A DNA stretch of 64,000 bases from Siphonodentalium dalli. Taxonomy: Eukaryota; Mollusca; Scaphopoda; Gadilida; Siphonodentaliidae. A program made the translations under genes and the position numbers. The stretch lies in assembly GCA_032622095.1 (NCBI GenBank), contig CP136061.1:124001-188000 (forward strand), in the 5' to 3' direction. Numbering within the stretch: the stretch's first letter is position 1; every line of letters begins with the position of its first letter. A model generated the notes under the pieces. That model saw nothing but the letters and a program-made list of their open reading frames with translations. It was not told where the DNA came from and ran no database searches. Shown in pieces: positions 13,301 through 25,300 of the stretch.

Positions 13301-16300
13301 TATGTGGGTAACAATACTCTGAAGTTTCAAAAATCTACGATCAAAACTGTAGGAGGAGTTGATTACACCATGAAGGTACCCTCATACAGAAAATTATAAA
13401 AAACAAAATTCAAAGTCGAAAGGCCCATAACTCTGGGAAAAATCATTTGATCAAACTCAAATTCGAGCTTGACCTGTATTTTGATATGAACGACCCACAA
13501 AAAACAGAATTTCCAATTAAACAATCCAAACTTGAGTTATCATCCGGAAACCAAAGAAAAAACAAGTAAAATGGAATTTTCTAAGTCGAAAAGCCCATAA
13601 CTCTGAGAAAAATCATCGGATCAAACTCAAATTCGAACTTGACCTGTATTTTGATATCATCCGGAAACCAAAGAAAAAGAGGAAACATTTAATTTTCTAA
13701 GTCGAAAAACGTCCATAACTCAAGGACAATTCATCGGATCAAACTCAAATTCGAACTCAACCTGTATCTTGATATGACTGATCCACATATTTGCAATTAA
13801 TGATTCCAAACTTGAGATATCATCCGGAAACCGAAAAAGTGAGAAATTTTCTAAGTAAAAAAAAAGTTGAAAAAAGGGATTTCAGAGCACCTGTGTTCTT
13901 GGTTGAGACACCTACATACCAAGTTTCAATCAAATCAGATGATCATTACTGGAGTTATAACTCCGGACGGACGGACGGACGGGACACACGGAGCTGATTA
14001 CAATAGTCCCCCGAAAATAATTTTTTCAGGGGACAATCAATGGCTCCCGTTTAGAGGTCAACCCAGAGATCCGTACGCAGTTTGATAATGATCGGATGAT
14101 GGATGTGGCCTGTAGAGTGTGCCAAAAGATTTAGTCACGCAAAGAGTAAAATCCAAGATGGCTGCTGGCGGCCATGTTTTTAACGAATTTCAGAAATAAT
14201 CGATGGCTCCCATCTAGAGGTCACCCCGAAAATCCATATGAAGATTGGGGGCGATTAGATGAGGAATGTGGTCTGTAGGATGTGCCAAAGGATTTAGTCA
14301 TGCATTCAAGATGGCTGCCAGCGGCCATGTTTTTCATCGAAAATCGCTAAAAGTTTACAACTCCCGCTTAGAGGTGATCCTAAACATGCCTGCAAATTTT
14401 CAAAACATTTATCCAATAAAAGTGGGCTGCAGGGTGTGCCAATGGATTCAAATTTGAAATCCGAAATGACAGCTGGTGGCAATATTTTTTAACGAATTTC
14501 GGAAAAAAATTGATGGCTCCCATCTAGGGGGTCACCCCGAAGATCCATATGAAGTTTACTAGTAGTGATGATCAGATGAAGGATGCGGCCTGTAGGGTGA
14601 GCCAAAGGAAAATGTTGATGGATACCAACCCACAGCAATAGCTCAAACTTTACAAGGTAAGGTTGAGCTAAAAGGGATATCTCACTTCATGACACGTAAT
14701 GCCGATAAAAAGCAAATTTCATGCAGTTTCATTCAATTTGTTTTTCTTCAAGAGTGTGGGTATAGCTAGTAATGAAAACTTATCACTCACATCAATGAAG
14801 ACAGCTGAATGAACTCTCTGTTGGCTTTTTATTGAGTGAAGTACACTGGCTGTCTGAAACAAAAATGTTTGTCATTAACCCTTTACCCAACAAACCGGCC
14901 AAATAAAGCTTCAACAGCCTAAAATATCTTCGGTCTGTCTCAATAGAACCATACAAATATGAATATCATTGGAACCGGCTCCTTGACCACATTGTGATAG
15001 TTACAGTTATGCCCTATGGTCGACTCGCATATATAAGAGAATGCATTGGCCTAAAAAAAAATCTTTTTTTAACACTTTTTACCATTTTTTCTTACATTCT
15101 TTAACAATTTTATAATTTTTAATGTGCTAAGCCAATGCATTCTCTTATATATGCGAGGCGACCTATGGTCGACTCGCATATATAAGAGAATGCATTGGCA
15201 CAGGGCCCTTCTGTTGGGTAAAGGGTTAAGTGATGTGCAGCCCTGTTAATTACCATTGACTAAGCCGAGTCAAATGCCTAGTCAAAAAGAAATATCATTG
15301 GGTATATTGTATCCGAAGAAAATTTCAGAACATGCCAACTGAACCTGCCGATGTTTTGTGCAAAATTGAAAAAATTGCTGGAGACATTGACTTATAATGT
15401 CAAACTGTGGAAGTCTTCAGACGTGCAAAAAAAATTTGTTGAATGCCAAGCACAATTGAGGATTATCTTGATAATCAGCAATTTTAAACCATACTGAAAT
15501 AATGTCTGCCATGATGATGGACCAAATTCCAATTGTAAACTGAAGTTATATGTGTAGAGCATGCAACTATGCAGATCCTAGGCATTTTAGCATGCCCTAG
15601 GAACATGTTCTGGCCTAGGGACTTTGCTGGAGACTTCAGGTACTTAACCCTTTCAGTGCCAAGTCCGATTTTTGTATCAACCCATAATTCCTTGATCATT
15701 TTTCAAGGAAATATGGGTTGATACAGAGCTCTTTCCATCAATGTATCACATTATTATAATCAATAAATTTGAAAAATTATCAAGGAAATATGGGTTGATA
15801 CAAAAATCAGACTTGGCACTGAAAGGGTTAAAGCGTGAATATTCTTGCCCAACATACTATGTTCAGATAGGCAAAATACATCAACATTCTTATCGGTATG
15901 TGTAATCTGTAGGACAGGTTATTGGAAAATCCGTTCCAAATGTTCATTATTGATTAATTCAGCCTACATATTTATATTTTTACCTATTTGGTGTTTTCTG
16001 ATATAACACAACCAATGCACAGCCCTCTTAATTCAGATTGTTTGGCTTCGGTAATCCGCTACGGCAACCCTTTGCCGTGGCTCAGTTTGCTTCAGCAAAT
16101 GACATTGCAGATTGCCATAGCCAATTATGAAGGTTGAATGCAGTTTGAGTATTCGACAATAGCAGTTGAATTTTACATTCTTCAAGCGGGCATACTGTCT
16201 CAGAATTGAACTATCACCTTGAAATTCACAAAATGAAATCAAAAGCATACACTGTACCTTTAATAATTAACTTACTAGTAATGAACAGTGCCTGGTTGTA

Positions 16301-19300
16301 TTAACAGTGAATTGCATATACTTGGAGGAAGTATTTCAACAGAAATGAGGCCAACTATTCCAGGTAAAAATTGGATTAAGTTTCTGCATTTTAGAATGGG
16401 TTATAAATGAAACAGTTTCAAGTCATAAGGCTGACCTAGCTGATTTCCTGGTGTAAATTGATGAAGATACAGTATGAGTATTCAATATCATTCAACTATA
16501 TAAACATGGTCAAGAGAGATATTTCTGATGAAGAAGTAGTTCTGAGTCATACAGGAATTAACTTACCTCGACATCATATGCATCAATCTTCATGTTATTT
16601 ATGATGAAGTAGTTCCGAGTCATACATGAATTAACTTACCTCGACATCATATGCATCAATCTTCATGTTATTTATGATGAAGTAGTTCCGAGTCATACAT
16701 GAATTAACTTACCTCGACATCATATGCATCAATCTTCATGTTATTTATGATGAAGTAGTTCCGAGTCATACAGGAATTAACTTACCTCGACATCATATGA
16801 ATCAATCTTCATGTTATTTATGATGAAGTAGTTCCGAGTCATACATGAATTAACTTACCTCGACATCATATGCATCAATCTTCATGTTATTTATGATGAA
16901 GTAGTTCCGAGTCATACATGAATTAACTTACCTCGACATCATATGCATCAATCTTCATGTTATTTATGATGAAGTAGTTCCGAGTCATACCGGAATTAAC
17001 TTACCTCGACATCATATACATCAATCTTCATGTTATTTATGATGATGTAGTTCCGAGTCATACATGAATTAACTTACCTCGACATCATATGCATCAATCT
17101 TCATGTTATTTATGATGATGTAGTTCCGAGTCATACATGAATTAACTTACCTCGACATCATATGCATCAATCTTCATGTTATTTATAATGATGTAGTTCC
17201 GAGTCATACATGAATTAACTTACCTCGACATCATATGCATCAATCTTCATGTTATTTATGACGATGTAGTTCCGAGTCATACATGAATTAACTTACCTCG
17301 ACATCATATACATCAATCTTCATGTTATTTATGATGATGTAGTTCCGAGTCATACATGAATTAACTTACCTCGACATCATATGCATCAATCTTCATGTTA
17401 TTTATGATGATGTAGTTCCGAGTCATACATGAATTAACTTACCTCAACATCATATACATCAATCTTCATGTTATTTATGATGATGTAGTTCCGAGTCATA
17501 CATGAATTAATTTACCTCGACATCATATACATCAATCTTCATGTTATTTATGATGATGTAGTTCCGAGTCATACATGAATTAACTTACCTCGACATCATA
17601 TGCATCAATCTTCATGTTATTTATAATGATGTAGTTCCGAGTCATACATGAATTAACTTACCTCGACATCATATACATCAATCTTCATGTTATTTATGAT
17701 GATGTAGTTCCGAGTCATACATGAATTAATTTACCTCGACATCATATACATCAATCTTCATGTTATTTATGATGATGTAGTTCCGAGTCATACATGAATT
17801 AACTTACCTCGACATCATATACATCAATCTTCATGTTATTTATGATGATGTAGTTCCGAGTCATACATGAATTAACTTACCTCGACATCATATACATCAA
17901 TCTTCATGTTATTTATGATGATGTAGTTCCGAGTCATACATGAATTAACTTACCTCGACATCATATACATCAATCTTCATGTTATCTATGATGATGTAGT
18001 TCCGAGTCATACATGAATTAACTTACCTCGACATCATATGCATCAATCTTCATGTTATTTATGATGATGTAGTTCCGAGACATACATGAATTAACTTACC
18101 TCGACATCATATGCATCAATCTTCATGTTATTTATAATGATGTAGTTCCGAGTCATACATGAATTAACTTACCTCGACATCATATACATCAATCTTCATG
18201 TTATTTATGATGATGTAGTTCCGAGTCATACACGAATTAACTTACCTCGACATCATATGCATCAATCTTCATGTTATTTATGATGATGTAGTTCCGAGTC
18301 ATACATGAATTAACTTACCTCGACATCATATGCATCAATCTTCATGTTATTTATGATGAAGTAGTTCCGAGTCATACAGGAATTAACTTACCTCGACATC
18401 ATATGCATCAATCTTCATGTTATTTATGATGAAGTAGTTCCGAGTCATACAGGAATTAACTTACCTCGACATCATATGCATCAATCTTCATGTTATTTAT
18501 GATGAAGTAGTTCCGAGTCATACATGAATTAACTTACCTCGACATCATATGCATCAATCTTCATGTTATTTATGATGAAGTAGTTCCGAGTCATACATGA
18601 ATTAACTTACCTCGACATCATATACATCAATCTTCATGTTATTTATGATGATGTAGTTCCGAGTCATACATGAATTAACTTACCTCGACATCATATGCAT
18701 CAATCTTCATGTTATTTATGATGATGTAGTTCCGAGACATACATGAATTAACTTACCTCGACATCATATGCATCAATCTTCATGTTATTTATGATGATGT
18801 AGTTCCGAGTCATACATGAATTAACTTACCTCGACATCATATACATCAATCTTCATGTTATTTATGATGATGTAGTTCCGAGTCATACATGAATTAACTT
18901 ACCTCGACATCATATACATCAATCTTCATGTTATTTATGATGATGTAGTTCCGAGACATACATGAATTAACTTACCTCGACATCATATGCATCAATCTTC
19001 ATGTTATTTATGATGATGTAGTTCCGAGTCATACATGAATTAACTTACCTCGACATCATATACATCAATCTTCATGTTATTTATGATGATGTAGTTCCGA
19101 GTCGTACATGAATTAACTTACCTCGACATCATATACATCAATCTTCATGTTATTTATGATGATGTAGTTCCGAGTCATACATGAATTAACTTACCTCGAC
19201 ATCATATGCATCAATCTTCATGTTATTTATGATGATGTAGTTCCGAGTCATACATGAATTAACTTACCTCGACATCATATGCATCAATCTTCATGTTATT

Positions 19301-22300
19301 ATTTATGATGAAGTAGTTCCGAGTCATACATGAATTAACTTACCTCGACATCATATACATCAATCTTCATGTTATTTATGATGATGTAGTTCCGAGTCAT
19401 ACATGAATTAACTTACCTCGACATCATATACATCAATCTTCATGTTATTTATGATGATGTAGTTCCGAGTCATACATGAATTAACTTACCTCGACATCAT
19501 ATACATCAATCTTCATGTTATTTATGATGATGTAGTTCCGAGTCATACATGAATTAACTTACCTCGACATCATATACATCAATCTTCATGTTATTTATGA
19601 TGATGTAGTTCCGAGTCATACATGAATTAACTTACCTCGACATCATATGCATCAATCTTCATGTTATTATTTATGATGAAGTAGTTCCGAGTCATACATG
19701 AATTAACTTACCTTGACATCATATACATCAATCTTCATGTTATTTATGATGATGTAGTTCCGAGTCATACAGGAATTAACTTACCTCGACATCATATGCA
19801 TCAATCTTCATGTTATTTATGATGATGTAGTTCCGAGTCATACATGAATTAACTTACCTCGACATCATATTAGAGGTGCCACGATTATTGATTTTGATAA
19901 TCGATAATCGGTCGTCAATAATCGACTATAATCGATTAATCGTACCTAATATTAATAACATCAGTGGAAGTATACCGTAATATGGCCTATTGCCTGGGTG
20001 CTCGTTAATTCAATAACTGCACTGTCGCTGGTCATTTGAGACATTGGCTGATGTAATTTTTACGTTAATAAAGTGCATCATAAACCACTGTTAATGACTA
20101 ATGAGCACAATGTATTGAATACCAGCACAGTTCTCAGTGATGTTATATGGTTATAATATTTGTGAGTTCATTAGAACGAACGTAGCGATTAATTTAAGTT
20201 TTAGGAATAGCCAAATACATAAACAAACGATACAAAAGTAGGATTGAACAATGGACCGCCGGTTGTTCCTACGGTACATAAAGGAATCAAATGTTATGGA
20301 AACAATAAGTTTCATCAAACTTCCAGAGCGTGGTTGACAATCACAAACGTGTGCCCCACCTGCAAATTGCATGACTCAGAACAATTTTAAGTATTTGATA
20401 AGTCTGTTTCATTCAGCATTCACCACACGATATGCAATAGCCTTTACTAGTAACTTCTAAGTATACATTTCTACTTATAATATCCAAACAAAGTTCACTT
20501 GCAATGCAATTGGGGAGAACATCACTGATTAAAATGCCATATATACATGTACATGTATATTGTTCCCTGGTTTTAGAGAGAATGTCAATCAACTTCCCAT
20601 TGGTCCAATCAGATTCAAGGGCGAGTGCATTCAGTTCATTGAACACGGTGACAGTCGGCACATTTCAAAGACATATTGCCACCTTTCAAGTATATTAAAA
20701 TATACAACGATGTCACAATGTGTTCAAATCTGCAGTGCGGCCAATTTGTAGAATATGCAACGACCCGACGAGAAACCATGTCGCATCGTCAAATGAATTG
20801 CCAACTGTTTGCAACATATATCAGTAGTACTCATGTTATTGGAATCTCTTTGGTACGCGATCAAAGGATGTTAACACCTCGGTTGTAGATAGAACTGTGT
20901 AAAATAAACACGGTATTCAATAATACCCGGCATCTTCTGACATCCGATATAAATAACACAGATTAATCGACGATGGAAATGGTAATCGATTATCGGCTTT
21001 ATCAACGGTTCATCGATTATACGATTAATCGTGGCACCCCTACATCATATGCATCAATCTTCATGTTATTTATGATGATGTAGTTCCGAGACATACATGA
21101 ATTAACTTACCTCGACATCATATGCATCAATCTTCATGTTATTTATGATGATGTAGTTCCGAGTCATACATGAATTAACTTACCTCGACATCATATACAT
21201 CAATCTTCATGTTATTTATGATGATGTAGTTCCGAGACATACATGAATTAACTTACCTCGACATCATATACATCAATCTTCATGTTATTTATGATGATGT
21301 AGTTCCGAGACATACATGAATTAACTTACCTCGACATCATATACATCAATCTTCATGTTATTTATGATGATGTAGTTCCGAGACATACATGAATTAACTT
21401 ACCTCGACATCATATACAGCAATCTTCATGTTATTTATGATGATGTAGTTCCGAGACATACATGAATTAACTTACCTCGACATCATATACATCAATCTTC
21501 ATGTTATTTATGATGATGTAGTTCCGAGTCATACATGAATTAACTTACCTCGACATCATATACATCAATCTTCATGTTATTTATGATGATGTAGTTCCGA
21601 GACATACATGAATTAACTTACCTCGACATCATATACATCAATCTTCATGTTATTTATGATGATGTAGTTCCGAGACATACATGAATTAACTTACCTCGAC
21701 ATCATATACATCAATCTTCATGTTATTTATGATGATGTAGTTCCGAGACATACATGAATTAACTTACCTCGACATCATATACATCAATCTTCATGTTATT
21801 TATGATGATGTAGTTCCGAGACATACAGGAATTAACTTACCTCGACATCATATACATCAATCTTCATGTTATTTATGATGATGTAGTTCCGAGACATACA
21901 TGAATTAACTTACCTCGACATCATATGCATCAATCTTCATGTTATTTATGATGATGTAGTTCCGAGACATACATGAATTAACTTACCTCGACATCATATA
22001 CATCAATCTTCATGTTATTTATGATGATGTAGTTCCGAGACATACATGAATTAACTTACCTCGACATCATATACATCAATCTTCATGTTATTTATGATGA
22101 TGTAGTTCCGAGACATACATGAATTAACTTACCTCGACATCATATACATCAATCTTCATGTTATTTATGATGATGTAGTTCCGAGTCATACATGAATTAA
22201 CTTACCTCGACATCATATACATCAATCTTCATGTTATTTATGATGATGTAGTTCCGAGTCATACAGGAATTAACTTACCTCGACATCATATACATCAATC

Positions 22301-25300
22301 TTCATGTTATTTATGATGATGTAGTTCCGAGTCATACATGAATTAACTTACCTCGACATCATATACATCAATCTTCATGTTATTTATGATGATGTAGTTC
22401 CGAGTCATACATGAATTAACTTACCTCGACATCATATGCATCAATCTTCATGTTATTTATGATGATGTAGTTCCGAGTCGTACATGAATTAACTTACCTC
22501 GACATCATATGCATCAATCTTCATGTTATTTATGATGATGTAGTTCCGAGTCATACATGAATTAACTTACCTCGACATCATATACATCAATCTTCATGTT
22601 ATTTATGATGATGTAGTTCCGAGTCATACATGAATTAACTTACCTCGACATCATATACATCAATCTTCATGTTATTTATGATGATGTAGTTCCGAGTCAT
22701 ACATGAATTAACTTACCTCGACATCATATACATCAATCTTCATGTTATTTATGATGATGTAGTTCCGAGTCATACATGAATTAACTTACCTCGACATCAT
22801 ATGCATCAATCTTCATGTTATTTATGATGATGTAGTTCCGAGTCATACATGAATTAACTTACCTCGACATCATATGCATCAATCTTCATGTTATTTATGA
22901 TGATGTAGTTCCGAGTCATACATGAATTAACTTACCTCGACATCATATACATCAATCTTCATGTTATTTATGATGATGTAGTTCCGAGTCATACAGGAAT
23001 TAACTTACCTCGACATCATATACATCAATCTTCATGTTATTTATAATGATGTAGTTCCGAGTCATACATGAATTAACTTACCTCGACATCATATACATCA
23101 ATCTTCATGTTATTTATGATGATGTAGTTCCGAGTCATACATGAATTAACTTACCTCGACATCATATGCATCAATCTTCATGTTATTTATGATGATGTAG
23201 TTCCGAGTCATACATGAATTAACTTACCTCGACATCATATACATCAATCTTCATGTTATTTATGATGATGTAGTTCCGAGTCATACATGAATTAACTTAC
23301 CTCGACATCATATGCATCAATCTTCATGTTATTTATGATGATGTAGTTCCGAGTCATACATGAATTAACTTACCTCGACATCATATGCATCAATCTTCAT
23401 GTTATTTATGATGATGTAGTTCCGAGTCATACATGAATTAACTTACCTCGACATCATATGCATCAATCTTCATGTTATTTATGATGATGTAGTTCCGAGT
23501 CATACATGAATTAACTTACCTCGACATCATATACATCAATCTTCATGTTATTTATGATGATGTAGTTCCGAGTCATACATGAATTAACTTACCTCGACAT
23601 CATATACATCAATCTTCATGTTATTTATGATGATGTAGTTCCGAGTCATACATGAATTAACTTACCTCGACATCATATACATCAATCTTCATGTTATTTA
23701 TGATGATGTAGTTCCGAGTCATACATGAATTAACTTACCTCGACATCATATACATCAATCTTCATGTTATTTATGAAGATGTAGTTCCGAGTCATACATG
23801 AATTAACTTACCTCGACATCATATACATCAATCTTCATGTTATTTATGATGATGTAGTTCCGAGTCATACATGAATTAACTTACCTCGACATCATATACA
23901 TCAATCTTCATGTTATTTATGATGATGTAGTTCCGAGTCATACATGAATTAACTTACCTCGACATCATATACATCAATCTTCATGTTATTTATGATGATG
24001 TAGTTCCGAGTCATACATGAATTAACTTACCTCGACATCATATACATCAATCTTCATGTTATTTATGAAGATGTAGTTCCGAGTCATACATGAATTAACT
24101 TACCTTGACATCATATACATCAATCTTCATGTTATTTATGATGATGTAGTTCCGAGTCATACATGAATTAACTTACCTCGACATCATATACATCAATCTT
24201 CATGTTATTTATGATGATGTAGTTCTGAGTCATACATGAATTAACTTACCTCGACATCATATGCATCAATCTTCATGTTATTTATGATGATGTAGTTCCG
24301 AGTCATACATGAATTAACTTACCTCGACATCATATGCATCAATCTTCATGTTATTTATGATGATGTAGTGATTCCCAGATGGCGACCACAGAATTATCTC
24401 TGCATCTGTAAGATAACACAGACATACATGATACTGACTGTTCTTAATGTTGGTTTACATCGATGATCTGTTCCATAACTCTACTATAGCAGAGTTTACA
24501 CCCAGATTCATCATTGAATTGGTTTTATCCTAAACATGAACACAGAAAGCTATATTTATTGGAAAGAGTGATATCTTGCAGTCACAATGACTGATTTACA
24601 TTTTATGATAAAATACATATATATTTAGTCCAAGTTACCGTTGATGTAAGCCAACTATTGAAACATGTAGTGATAATACTGGTTGATGTCAAGTATGGTT
24701 GCCTTACTCTTCTCTCATCAGACTTCAGGAGTAAGGTACCGCTCATCTAAAATCACCAAAATGACGGTAATAACATGTCACAATTGAGAAAATAACCCAG
24801 TTTATCCATAGACAAGACAGTCAATGACTGTGGGGTCGCTCACCAGACTGCAAAGACTGATAAGACTGGGACTCTGGAGACCACAACAGTCAGAACGTTT
24901 CATAATCACTTTAAAAGAAGTAGAACTAAACAGGATATGTGGCTAGAGAGACTTCACATATGTAGATTGGTGAAAATCCACCTTGAAATTACCAACTGTA
25001 CACTACTGATCACCCACCTCCTCCAGATCAACAAGACCCCTCCCGACTGGGCTCCAGACTCCCAAGTCTTGGGTTGGAATTTCACAACCGACACCTCAAA
25101 CTTTCTCAATTGTTGGAAATTTCCAATCTCACAAGCGCCTTTTTATAATATCATTTAGACATGTTTGAAGCCCAATTATCCATGGACCCAAAACACCATA
25201 CATGTATGTCAGATTAATCAGTCAGGTGGTTCCAAGGTAGATGTTTTAATGAATTTGGTATTTCAATGATTTTATTAGACACAAAAGTGTTAACTCCTCA

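Larger units (their letters stand above)
8815..14790. other. Intron 7-6 interval (between exons 7 and 6)
   Basis: Six kilobases of intron almost wholly explained by repeats: a (GT)n tract at 8868-8886, a TTAA MITE at 9133-9525, a 146-bp palindrome at 10279-10424, two foldback hairpins (11606-11684 and 11885-11950), an inverted pair of ~160-bp-unit elements (12120-14036), and a third unit family ending in a hairpin (14037-14680). 9530-10278 and 10430-11580 are unassigned AT-rich sequence. Confidence 0.65.
14854..24322. other. Intron 5 (9.47 kb) with splice-donor array
   Basis: From exon 6 upward: a TTAA MITE (14879-15225), another (15648-15827), about 700 bp of unassigned sequence (15830-16529), then the 73-bp array (16530-24369) interrupted by a hAT-like element (19871-21042). 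The array reaches into exon 5 itself. Confidence 0.9.

Noticed and set aside
14641-14672. Helitron 3' end (hairpin plus CTRR)
   Set aside because: A hairpin followed by GAGCTAAAA is present in two copies, but the expected A/T insertion site and TC start could not be shown.
16530-24369. CRISPR-like repeat array
   Set aside because: Units are head-to-tail with no unique spacers, in an animal intron, and derive from the neighbouring exon.
16530-24369. Ordinary satellite unrelated to the gene
   Set aside because: The unit is identical across the exon 5 / intron 5 junction and the codons fit the PAK1IP1 frame exactly.
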